64,000 nucleotides of DNA from CAIMFV01 sp040757715. GTDB lineage: Bacteria > Pseudomonadota > Alphaproteobacteria > Caulobacterales > Caulobacteraceae. The notes beneath the pieces are model-generated. The model was not told where the DNA came from. It made no database searches and saw only the letters and a program-made list of their open reading frames with translations. Position numbers and translations under genes: made by a program. Below are positions 51,588 through 59,869 of this stretch, one piece after another. The stretch is from NCBI GenBank assembly GCA_040757715.1, contig JBFLWS010000017.1, positions 1 to 64,000 on the forward strand, read 5' to 3'. Within the stretch, counting starts at the first letter, position 1; each line of letters begins with the position of its first letter.

Positions 51588-52478
51588 ATGGCCATCGACA
51601 TTGAACAATTCAAGGTTGGCGAGGGCGAGGCCGTATCGCTGGCCGAACGCCCGACTCGTGTATCGCCGATCTATGACGACAAACGCGCGTACCGCGCCAA
51701 GCTCGACGCCCACATCAAGGCGCTCAGCAAGTTGCAATACCAGCACTACGCCGCAGATCGCTCCGCCCTATTGGTGATCCTGCAGGGCATGGATGCTTCA
51801 GGCAAGGACAGCGCTATTCGTCACGTCATGTCCGGCGCCAATCCGCAGGGCTGTCGTGTAGAGACCTTCAAACATCCCTCCGGCGACCAACTCCAGCACG
51901 ACTTCCTGTGGAAGGCCAACCTGTTGCTGCCGGCGCGAGGACAGATCGGCATCTTCAACCGCTCCTACTATGAGGAGGTGTTGATCGTTCGAGTGCATCC
52001 GGAGCTGCTGCATGCTGAGGGCTTGGCCAAGCCTTCACATGAAATCTGGCGAGAGCGGTATCGCTCCATCGCCAGTTTTGAGGATCACCTCACACGCAAC
52101 GGCACGTCCATCGTGAAGATCTTCCTCCATCTGTCCAGGGACGAACAGAAGCGGCGCTTTCTGGAGCGTTTGGACAAGCCCGAGAAGAACTGGAAATTTT
52201 CCCAGGATGATATCTCCGAGCGCAAGTTCTGGGGGGACTATATGCGGGCCTATGAGCATGCCTTGAGCGCCACCAGCACCGAGCATGCGCCTTGGTACGT
52301 GGTTCCTGCGGACGACAAGAAGTCTACGCGGTTGATCATTTCGAGCATCGTGCTGCAGGCCTTGAAGCGGCTCCACCCTGAGTTTCCCAAACCGAGTCCC
52401 GAGCAAAGCAAAGCCTTCGCCGGAATCCGCAAGGCCCTCGAACGCGAATCGGAAATCGATCGCGCCCAACGGCGCTGA
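51588..52478 (+). CDS. Polyphosphate kinase 2 family protein
   Basis: P-loop kinase of 296 residues that transfers phosphate between polyphosphate and a nucleotide (AMP, ADP or GDP depending on class). Walker A is GMDASGKD (67-74); FNRSYYEEVLIVRVHPELL, the lid arginines ERYRSIASFEDHLTRNGTSIVKIFLHLSRDEQKRRFLERLDKP and WKFSQDDISERKFWGDYMRAYEHAL are PPK2 signatures. The direction and nucleotide cannot be decided by eye. An AT-rich leader with three TTAA tetramers (51546-51566) precedes it. Confidence 0.92.
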   Translation: MAIDIEQFKVGEGEAVSLAERPTRVSPIYDDKRAYRAKLDAHIKALSKLQYQHYAADRSALLVILQGMDASGKDSAIRHVMSGANPQGCRVETFKHPSGDQLQHDFLWKANLLLPARGQIGIFNRSYYEEVLIVRVHPELLHAEGLAKPSHEIWRERYRSIASFEDHLTRNGTSIVKIFLHLSRDEQKRRFLERLDKPEKNWKFSQDDISERKFWGDYMRAYEHALSATSTEHAPWYVVPADDKKSTRLIISSIVLQALKRLHPEFPKPSPEQSKAFAGIRKALERESEIDRAQRR

Positions 52479-52581
52479 TAGAGAGCGTCGGGCTTGAAGT
52501 TTGTCGAGCCCCGGTTCGGAATTGCATGATACTGGCGGGTCGGCGTCGCCTTTAATCCATTGTCGCCTGTCGAGGATAGTT

Positions 52582-54051
52582 ATGGCCCTGGACGAATTGC
52601 AAAGCTTGCTCGAGCGCCTTCGCGGTCGTCGCATCCTGTGCGTCGGCGATCTCATGGTGGATCGCTACGTCTATGGCGAGGTGTCGCGCATCTCCCCGGA
52701 GGCGCCGATCCCCGTGATGCTGCGCCGGTCGGAGGCGGTGATGTTGGGCGGCGTCGGCAATGTGGCGCGCAACCTCGCCGCTCTGGGGGCGCAGGCTGTC
52801 CTGTGCGGCGTGATCGGGGGCGACCCTGCCGGATCAGAAGCAGTGGAGCTCGCCCTGGCCGAGGGCGGCGGCGTCGATGCGCGGCTGGTGGTGGACGGCG
52901 GACGTCCTACCATCACCAAGACAAGGTTCGTGGCGGGCGGCCAACAACTTTTGCGCCTCGACGCTGAGGAAAGCGGGCCCCCTACGCCGGACGCTGAACG
53001 CGCCTTGGCCGAGGAGCTCGCCGTGGCTGCAGAGGGGATCGGAGCTGTCCTGATCTCCGACTACGCCAAGGGCGCCGTTTCCGACAGGATCATCGCCGCA
53101 GCCCATGCCGCCGGACGGGCCAGCGGCGCGCCAGTGATCGTCGACCCCAAAGGACTAAGTTTCGCCAGATACGGGTCAGTCGACCTGATCAAACCCAACG
53201 CCAAGGAACTGTCCTTGGTGGTGAACCTGCCGGTGAACACGGATGAAGAGGCCGAGATCGCTCTGAAGGCCGCGCTTGAGGCCTGCACGGCCAAGGCCAT
53301 CTTGGTGACCCGGGCCGGCGCCGGCATGTCGCTCGCGGTGCGCGGCGGGGAGGTGCGGCATTTCCGGGCCCGCGCTCAGGCCGTGTTCGACGTGTCGGGT
53401 GCGGGCGACACCTGCCTCGCCGCGCTCGGCGCCGGGCTCGCCGCGGGCGCCGAGCTGGAAGACGCCGTGCGGCTCGCCCTTCTCGCCTCGGGTGTGGTGG
53501 TGGCTAAGCCGGGCACGGCGGTGGTCACGCCGGTCGAGCTGCGCGACGCCGAGCTTGGCGCGCGCCTCCAGCAGCTGGAGCACAAGTTCGCCGACCTTGA
53601 TGCGGCGCGAGCGCAAGTGGTGCGCTGGCGGGCGAAGGGGCTGCGCGTCGGCTTCACCAACGGCTGTTTTGACATTCTTCACCGCGGCCACGTGGCCTAT
53701 CTCGCCCAGGCGAGATCCTGGTGCGACCGGCTGGTGGTGGGGCTCAATTCCGACGCCTCCATTCGCCGCCTGAAGGGCGAAAGCCGGCCGGTGAACGATC
53801 TTGAATCCCGCGCTCTGGTTCTGGCAGGCCTGAGTTCAGTGGACTTAGTAGCGCCGTTCGAAGACGACACCCCCATCAAGCTCATTGAAGGCCTGCGCCC
53901 AGACGTGCTGATCAAGGGGGCGGACTATACCGTGGAGACCGTAGTCGGGTCGGATCTCGTGCTGGCCTATGGCGGAGAGGTGCGCCTAGCGCCGTTGGTG
54001 GAGGGCTACTCCACCACCAAGGCCATCGCGCGCATGTCCAAGGCGGGGTGA
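52582..54051 (+). CDS. hldE: Bifunctional heptose kinase/adenylyltransferase
   Basis: Makes ADP-heptose for the LPS inner core. Residues 1-320 are a PfkB-type kinase (VGDLMVDRYVYGEVSRISPEAPIPV, GGVGNVARNLAALGA, GAGDTCLAAL); residues about 345-489 are a nucleotidyltransferase with FTNGCFDILHRGH (H367-H370) and GLNSDASIRRLKG. 489 residues, standard fused form. The start at 52582 is preferred to the longer frame. It opens the envelope-glycan region. Confidence 0.95.
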   Translation: MALDELQSLLERLRGRRILCVGDLMVDRYVYGEVSRISPEAPIPVMLRRSEAVMLGGVGNVARNLAALGAQAVLCGVIGGDPAGSEAVELALAEGGGVDARLVVDGGRPTITKTRFVAGGQQLLRLDAEESGPPTPDAERALAEELAVAAEGIGAVLISDYAKGAVSDRIIAAAHAAGRASGAPVIVDPKGLSFARYGSVDLIKPNAKELSLVVNLPVNTDEEAEIALKAALEACTAKAILVTRAGAGMSLAVRGGEVRHFRARAQAVFDVSGAGDTCLAALGAGLAAGAELEDAVRLALLASGVVVAKPGTAVVTPVELRDAELGARLQQLEHKFADLDAARAQVVRWRAKGLRVGFTNGCFDILHRGHVAYLAQARSWCDRLVVGLNSDASIRRLKGESRPVNDLESRALVLAGLSSVDLVAPFEDDTPIKLIEGLRPDVLIKGADYTVETVVGSDLVLAYGGEVRLAPLVEGYSTTKAIARMSKAG

Positions 54052-54148
54052 GGCGGCGGGACGCGCACCGCAGTATAAACTTTCGCGGCTCGAACTGAAT
54101 CTTAAGCGCGAACACCTAGGCTTAGGCGCAGATCTTAGGATTTGCGCC

Positions 54149-54985
54149 ATGGCCTTCCTCGCGACTGCTTCCTATTTCGAAAAGCCCCCGGCGCGGGATC
54201 GCGACGAGGCGTCGCCCACGCGGGTGACCTTGGCCGGCGGGCGCATGGACCTCGTCACGCCCGCCGAGGTGTTGGCCTTCGCCGCGCGCCGGGCGGCTCA
54301 TGGCGGCAAGGCCTATATCGCCAACCATAATGCGCACAGCCTCTCGCTCCTGCCGCGCTCCGCTGAGATGCGCGCCGCCTATGCGGAAGCTGATCTCATT
54401 GAGGTGGACAGCGTTCCGTTGATCTTCTGGGGCCGCCTGTTGGGTCTGCCAATTCAGCGCCGCCATCGCTGCACCTACCTCGATTGGCGCGATGAGTTCT
54501 GGCGCATGGCCGCGGCCCACCGCTGGCGGGTCTATATGTTGGGCGCCGCGCCGGGCGTGGCGGAGCGCGCCGCTGAACGACTCCGCCAAGCATGGCCTGG
54601 CGTCGTCATCATCACACGGCACGGACACTTCGATCTCGATGATGCGGCGGCCAATGAAGCCATCGTCGCCGAGATCAACCTGATCAAGCCGCACGCGATC
54701 CTGGTGGGCATGGGCATGCCGAGACAGGAGGCTTGGGTGGCGCGGTGTTATGCGCGGCTTCAGTCCGGGGTGGTGTTCACGGTGGGCGGGGCCTTCGACT
54801 ATGAGGCGGGGGTTCAGGTTCCCGCGCCGCGTTGGCTGGGTCCTTTGGGACTGGAGTGGCTCTTCCGGCTTGCCTGCAATCCGGGGCGCCTCGCCCATCG
54901 TTATCTGGTCGAGCCCTGGTCGCTTGTTCCCGCCATGGCTAAAGACGTGGTCGCCTCGCTCCGCGGCCGCGTGTTCAAAGCCTGA
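54149..54985 (+). CDS. WecG/TagA/CpsF family glycosyltransferase
   Basis: GT26 transferase of 278 residues. Signatures: IANHNAHSLSLLPRSAEMRAAYAEADLIEVDSVPLIFWGRLLG, YMLGAAPGVAERAAERL, LVGMGMPRQEAWVARC and VVFTVGGAFDYEAGVQVPAPRW. It would add ManNAc-type or a related sugar to a lipid-linked intermediate at the cytoplasmic membrane. Caulobacter HfsJ, a holdfast transferase, is of this family, so a holdfast role is one option; O-antigen or exopolysaccharide assembly is another. Lies 97 bp after hldE. Confidence 0.88.
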   Translation: MAFLATASYFEKPPARDRDEASPTRVTLAGGRMDLVTPAEVLAFAARRAAHGGKAYIANHNAHSLSLLPRSAEMRAAYAEADLIEVDSVPLIFWGRLLGLPIQRRHRCTYLDWRDEFWRMAAAHRWRVYMLGAAPGVAERAAERLRQAWPGVVIITRHGHFDLDDAAANEAIVAEINLIKPHAILVGMGMPRQEAWVARCYARLQSGVVFTVGGAFDYEAGVQVPAPRWLGPLGLEWLFRLACNPGRLAHRYLVEPWSLVPAMAKDVVASLRGRVFKA

Positions 54986-55053
54986 CGGCTCTATTCGCCG
55001 CCGTCCTTGCATAGGCGGGCGACGCAGCGCAAATCTCCCAAGAGCTTGAGAAG

Positions 55054-55443
55054 GTGCGCGCCGTGCGGAAGATCGCCCTGATTAGTCTTAGCCTTATTGT
55101 GGCCTCTGGCGTGGCGAGCGCGGCCGAGAAGAAGGGCGGCGCGACTTTTGTCACCTTGCCGACCCTGACGGCCAATGCGATCCGCGCGGACGGCCGTCGC
55201 GGCGTCTTGACCGTGGAGGCAGGCATCGACGCCCCAGATCCAGTGACCAAGGCGCTGGCGGAAAAATCGGCGCCGCGTCTGCGCGACGCCTACCTGACGG
55301 CCCTCACCGCGGTGGCGCAGGCGACGCCGCCCGGCGCCCCGCCCGACGCCGACCAGATCAGTCGCAACCTGCAAGGCGCCACTGATCGCGTGCTGCACCG
55401 CCCGGGCGCGCATCTCCTTCTAGGCTCGGTGATCGTCAACTAG
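55054..55443 (+). CDS. Small predicted periplasmic protein, unknown function
   Basis: 129 residues starting at GTG with an N-terminal signal peptide ending near VASGVASAAEKK (cleavage about 23). The mature part pairs beta-like strands (GATFVTLPTLTANAIRADGRRGVLTVEAGIDA) with a helix pair (APRLRDAYLTALTAVAQ, ADQISRNLQGATDRVLH) and a final strand LLLGSVIVN. This strand-helix-strand layout loosely recalls the periplasmic domain of FliL, but I would not call it that. A second GTG at 55063 is possible. The stop shares a CTAG with the stop of the convergent GT4 gene. Confidence 0.7.
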   Translation: MRAVRKIALISLSLIVASGVASAAEKKGGATFVTLPTLTANAIRADGRRGVLTVEAGIDAPDPVTKALAEKSAPRLRDAYLTALTAVAQATPPGAPPDADQISRNLQGATDRVLHRPGAHLLLGSVIVN

Positions 55444-56480
55444 ACCCACGCGGCCTTAGAACGGGCGACGTCGTCGAAAAGACGTTCCCATCGGGCCACG
55501 ATGGCGTCTTCAGAAAATTCGAGGGCGACGCGCGCTGCGCCCTCGGCCATCAGCCGTCGCCTCAAAGTCTCGTCGTCCAGCAGACGCCGCGCGGCGTCAG
55601 CCAGCGCCTCGGGGCTTTCCAGCGGAATGAGCAAGGCGTCCACTTCATCGCGGACCAGCGCTTTCGGTCCGGTGGAGGCCCCGGCCACCACCGGCGTCTC
55701 GTGGGCCCAGGCCTGGATCACCACATTGCCGAACGGCTCCACCCGCGAAGGGAAGACGCAGACGTCGGCGGTCCGATAAAGAGCCGCGGCGTCGGACACC
55801 CAGCCAAGGAAGCGCACCCGATCGGCCACGCCGAGCTCTGTTGCGAGCGCCTTTAACGCCGCTTCCTCCACGCCGCTGCCGGCGATCCACAGATAGGCGT
55901 CGGGAAGCCGTGTCAAAGCGCGCAAGGAAATGTCGTGCGCCTTGTCGGAGTGCAGTCGGCCCATCCCTAGCAGCAGGGGGGCGCCTTCCGGCGTCGCATA
56001 GGTCGCGCGGGAAATGGCCGGCGCGTCATCGGCGGTGGCGAAGTTCGGAATGTAGTCCACCCGGTCCGCCGGCCAGCCCTCGCCCTTGATGTAGTCGACG
56101 ATGTGCTGGGTGTTGCCGATCAGGAAGTCCTGACCCTTGAAATACTGCATATGATAGTAGCCGCCCAGGCGGCCGATGCGGGTCCAGGGACCTTCCGGCG
56201 CATGCTCGGCGCCCCGGCTCATCCAGCCCAGGATGGTCTTGGCGTTCACTTGTCTGGCGAAACGTTCGATGCGCCACCTGTTCAAGGGCCGCATGAGGGG
56301 CGCGTAGTCCACCAGCCTCACCGGCACGCCGAGCTTGGCCAGGGCGGCCTCGCGTTCCTTGTGCGGACGGATGACGGCGGCCTGTTTGTGACCGCGCTCG
56401 CCAAGGGCCCGCACCAGCTCAAGAAAATAGGTTTCCGCGCCGCCCTCGGCCGGAGCCCCCATGAGATGCAGGATGGTCAT
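55440..56480 (-). CDS. GT4 family glycosyltransferase
   Basis: GT-B enzyme of 346 residues with C-terminal Rossmann features: LGMGRLHSDKAHDISLRAL, IAGSGVEEAAL, VRFLGWVSDAAALYRTADVCVFPSRVEPFGNVVIQAWAHETPVVAG, the E-X7-E region. N-terminal HLMGAPAEGGAETYFLELVRALGERGH binds acceptor. Its ATG overlaps the asnB stop in ATGA, so the two are coupled. It should transfer a nucleotide-activated sugar to an envelope glycan. Confidence 0.9.
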   Translation of the reverse strand: MTILHLMGAPAEGGAETYFLELVRALGERGHKQAAVIRPHKEREAALAKLGVPVRLVDYAPLMRPLNRWRIERFARQVNAKTILGWMSRGAEHAPEGPWTRIGRLGGYYHMQYFKGQDFLIGNTQHIVDYIKGEGWPADRVDYIPNFATADDAPAISRATYATPEGAPLLLGMGRLHSDKAHDISLRALTRLPDAYLWIAGSGVEEAALKALATELGVADRVRFLGWVSDAAALYRTADVCVFPSRVEPFGNVVIQAWAHETPVVAGASTGPKALVRDEVDALLIPLESPEALADAARRLLDDETLRRRLMAEGAARVALEFSEDAIVARWERLFDDVARSKAAWV

Positions 56481-58252
56481 GCGGCGATCGCACTCGTCAG
56501 CACGTCCTCGACCCCGCCCTCGGCCGACACGCCTTGAATGTGGTGCGCGTGCCAAAGGGCGTAAAAGAGAAGACTCCACGCCGGCTGCGAGTCCTGCGCC
56601 GCATTGTTCATCACCCCCGCGATTTGCGCGGCGGATATCCAGCCGGCGAAACAGGGCTGGCGCTCCAGGAGATCGATGAGCGCCTTCGACTTGGCGGCCA
56701 TCCACACCCCCACCGGCGGGTTGAAGCCTTTCTTCTTGGCGAAGGCGGGGTAGAGGGGATCGGCGTCCGCCAGCCACTGGCGGGCCACGTACTTGCCAAG
56801 ACCCTTCTGCACCCGGGCGTGGGGCGGCAGGGAGGCGGCGAAGGCGGCTACCTTCGGATCCAGATAGGGCGTGCGCCCTTCCACGCTGTGGGCCATGAGG
56901 CAGCGGTCGAGCTTCACCAGGAGATCATTGGGCAGCCATTCGGCGAGGTCGGCGGCCTGGGCGGTCTCCACCGACGACAGGCCCTTGGCGCGAGCCGCCA
57001 CGAGAGAAGCGTCCATGCCGACGCGCCAGCGGGGATCGAGGCTCGCGAGGATTGTGGTCTTGGAAAAAGCGCCCTTGCGGTCAGCTCCCGAAGGGGGGCG
57101 AAGCCCCAGCCACCTTGGCCGATAGCGACGATAGCCGGCGAATAGTTCATCCGAGCCCTCGCCGCACAACACCACCTTGCGATCGGCCTGAATGGCGGCG
57201 AGGCCGAGCATGTAGGTGGGGACCGCTGCGGCGTCGGTGGTGGGATCGTCCAGCGCGGCCGCTACCTTAGGGGCCAGGGCCCAGAAATGGTCGCTGGTCA
57301 TGAGGAGGCGCTCGCAGGCCACGCCATGGCGTTTGGCGAAGGCGAGGGCGGCATGGCTCTCGTCGCGGGCAACTTCGCCGCCGCTGTCGCCATAGCCGAC
57401 GCTGATGGCGAGGAGCGGATTGTCCATCAATCGCTTCATCAGGATCAGCAGGATGGAGCTGTCCACCCCGCCGGAGAGGAACAGGCTCACCGGCAGGTCG
57501 GATTGCAGGTGCGCCTGCACGGACTCGGCCATCACCTCGCCGAAGCGGGCGGGAAGCGCGGCGTCGGGCAGGTTGGTGTAGGTTACAGGCGCGGGCTCAG
57601 GCCGGCGCCGGTCGACAATGCGTCCCTTCTCCACCACCAGGGTTTCGCCCGGGCGCAGCCGGCGCACGCCGGGGTAGATGGTCTCGTCGCCGGTGGTGTA
57701 TTTCAGCTGCAAGAGCTCGTCGCGGCGCACGGGATCGATCGTGGCGCGCGCCCGCCCGCCGGCGATCAGGGCCTTGGGCTCGGAGGCGAAGGCGAAGCCC
57801 TCCGCATCCTCGACATAATAGAGCGGCTTGATGCCGAAGGGGTCGCGGGAAAGGGTGAGGCGCTGGCCGCCGCGATCGGTGATGGCCACCGCGTACATGC
57901 CGCGGAGCTTGTCAGCATAGGCCGGGCCCTCGTGCTCGAACAGGTGCACCGGCGGCTCGCAGTCCGACAGGCTCTTGCAGAGGCCGTGGTCGGCGAGGCC
58001 CTGCCGCAGCTCGGGGGCGTTATAGATCTCGCCATTGGCCACCAGCACTGCGCCATGGCGACCGTGGATCGGCTGGCTGCCGCCCTCGATATCGACGATG
58101 GAGAGCCGGGTCTGGGCGAGGCCCACGCCGTCGGTGGTGAAGGTCCCGCTCTCGTCAGGCCCCCGATGGCGCATGGCCCCCGCCATACGGGCGAGGGCGA
58201 CCTCGTCCGCCGCCTGACCATCCGCCCGCGCGACGCCTGCAATTCCGCACAT
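56477..58252 (-). CDS. asnB: Asparagine synthase (glutamine-hydrolysing) / glycan amidotransferase
   Basis: 591 residues. The N-terminal class II glutaminase has the nucleophile Cys2 (MCGIAGV), MRHRGPDESG and VANGEIYN; the synthetase half has the pyrophosphate loop LFLSGGVDSS and VVLCGEGSDELFAGYRRYRP. It may make asparagine, but coupling to a GT4 gene in a polysaccharide region fits AsnB-like enzymes that amidate sugar carboxylates. Both are possible; sequence alone does not decide. Confidence 0.85.
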   Translation of the reverse strand: MCGIAGVARADGQAADEVALARMAGAMRHRGPDESGTFTTDGVGLAQTRLSIVDIEGGSQPIHGRHGAVLVANGEIYNAPELRQGLADHGLCKSLSDCEPPVHLFEHEGPAYADKLRGMYAVAITDRGGQRLTLSRDPFGIKPLYYVEDAEGFAFASEPKALIAGGRARATIDPVRRDELLQLKYTTGDETIYPGVRRLRPGETLVVEKGRIVDRRRPEPAPVTYTNLPDAALPARFGEVMAESVQAHLQSDLPVSLFLSGGVDSSILLILMKRLMDNPLLAISVGYGDSGGEVARDESHAALAFAKRHGVACERLLMTSDHFWALAPKVAAALDDPTTDAAAVPTYMLGLAAIQADRKVVLCGEGSDELFAGYRRYRPRWLGLRPPSGADRKGAFSKTTILASLDPRWRVGMDASLVAARAKGLSSVETAQAADLAEWLPNDLLVKLDRCLMAHSVEGRTPYLDPKVAAFAASLPPHARVQKGLGKYVARQWLADADPLYPAFAKKKGFNPPVGVWMAAKSKALIDLLERQPCFAGWISAAQIAGVMNNAAQDSQPAWSLLFYALWHAHHIQGVSAEGGVEDVLTSAIAA

Positions 58253-58356
58253 GAGCCCGCGCCCTTCTTCAAGATAATGGCTTAGTTAGGCGCAAAGCCT
58301 TCGCCGCGGAACTGTAATGAGGGCTCTATGCGGGACGGCAAGCGAGATTAAGGCTC

Positions 58357-59724
58357 TCAGCCGACGAGCGCGGCAGTACGTACGGCTTCCGCTATGTCGC
58401 GAATGACGCTGCGGACGACGCCGATGTCGTCGCCTTCGGCCATGATGCGGATGAGCGGTTCGGTGCCCGAGGGACGGACGACCAAGCGTCCCGATCCGTT
58501 CAAGCGTCGCTCGCCCTCGGCGATGGCGCCCACGACTTCCGCCTGCTGCAAGGCTTCGCCGGCGACCCGGACATTTTCCAGGATCTGGGGTACGGGTTCG
58601 AATTGGCGGGCGAGGGCGCTCATGGGCTGACCGCTTTCCACCATCACCGCCAAGACCTGTAGGGCCGCAATCAGCCCGTCGCCGGTGGTGGAGAAGTCCT
58701 TGAGGATGATGTGGCCGGACGGCTCGCCGCCGAGGTTGAAGCCGCCGGAGCGCATCTTTTCCATGACGTAGCGGTCGCCCACATTGGCGCGTTCGAGACT
58801 AAGGTCGAGGCCGCGAAGAAAGCGCTCGAAGCCGAGGTTGGACATCACCGTGGCCACCACGCCGCCGCCTTGCAGGCGGCCGTCCTTGGCCCAGGCCTTG
58901 GCGATGAGGGCCATGATCTGGTCGCCGTCCACCACATGGCCCTGCTCATCGCAGACGGTAAGCCGATCGGCGTCGCCATCGAGGGCAATGCCGATGTCGG
59001 CGCGATAATCCCGCACAGCCTTGCCCATGGCCTGGGGATGGGTGGAGCCGCACTCGGCGTTGATATTGTAGCCGTCCGGCGCGACGCCGACGGGGATCAC
59101 CTCGGCGCCGAGCTCGAACAGGGCGAGGGGCGCCACCTTGTAAGCGGCGCCGTGGGCGCAATCGATCACCACGCGCATGCCGTTGAGAGTGAGATTGCGG
59201 GGGAAGGTCGCCTTGGCGATCTCTACATAGCGGGCCTGAGCGTCGTCGATGCGCTGCACCCGGCCGAGATCCTGCGGGGCCGCCAGCCCATCCTGCAGCC
59301 CCTCGTCCATCAAGGCCTCGATCTCCGCCTCGCGTTCGTCGGACAGCTTGAAGCCGTCGGGGCCGAACAGCTTGATGCCATTGTCGGCGGAAGAGTTGTG
59401 CGAGGCCGAGACCATGACGCCGAGGTCGGCGCGCATGGAGCGGGTCATCATAGCTACCGCCGGCGTGGGCAGTGGGCCGAACAGACGCACATCCATACCG
59501 ACACTGGTGAAACCGGCGACGAGCGCCGGCTCGATCATGTAACCAGAGAGGCGCGTGTCCTTGCCGATGACGACGAGGTGGCGCCGGTCTGGGGCGCGGC
59601 GGAACAGCTTGCCGGCGGCGAGACCGACTCGAAGCGCGACCTCCGCGGTCATGGGCGGGGTGTTGGCGCGGCCGCGAATGCCGTCCGTGCCGAAATAGGC
59701 GCGCTTGGCGCGACGAGGAGCCAT
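58357..59724 (-). CDS. glmM: Phosphoglucosamine mutase
   Basis: Converts glucosamine-6-P to glucosamine-1-P for UDP-GlcNAc. N-terminal YFGTDGIRGRANTPPMT, phospho-serine S108 (VSASHNSSADNGIKLFG), metal loop DGDADR and C-terminal VVRPSGTEPLIRIM. 455 residues. It is divergent from glmS (145 bp), which supplies its substrate. Confidence 0.96.
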   Translation of the reverse strand: MAPRRAKRAYFGTDGIRGRANTPPMTAEVALRVGLAAGKLFRRAPDRRHLVVIGKDTRLSGYMIEPALVAGFTSVGMDVRLFGPLPTPAVAMMTRSMRADLGVMVSASHNSSADNGIKLFGPDGFKLSDEREAEIEALMDEGLQDGLAAPQDLGRVQRIDDAQARYVEIAKATFPRNLTLNGMRVVIDCAHGAAYKVAPLALFELGAEVIPVGVAPDGYNINAECGSTHPQAMGKAVRDYRADIGIALDGDADRLTVCDEQGHVVDGDQIMALIAKAWAKDGRLQGGGVVATVMSNLGFERFLRGLDLSLERANVGDRYVMEKMRSGGFNLGGEPSGHIILKDFSTTGDGLIAALQVLAVMVESGQPMSALARQFEPVPQILENVRVAGEALQQAEVVGAIAEGERRLNGSGRLVVRPSGTEPLIRIMAEGDDIGVVRSVIRDIAEAVRTAALVG

Positions 59725-59869
59725 TAGAGATACTTTCCTATCGTCACGAGATTCGCCGCCACGCGCTCGCCACGGTCGGCGGTCACTGGGGCGTTTCGTT
59801 CACCGAACGGTTAGTCTCATATTCTAGCAATAATGCTAAAGCGCCACCGGTTTGAGGAGTCGGCCCAGC

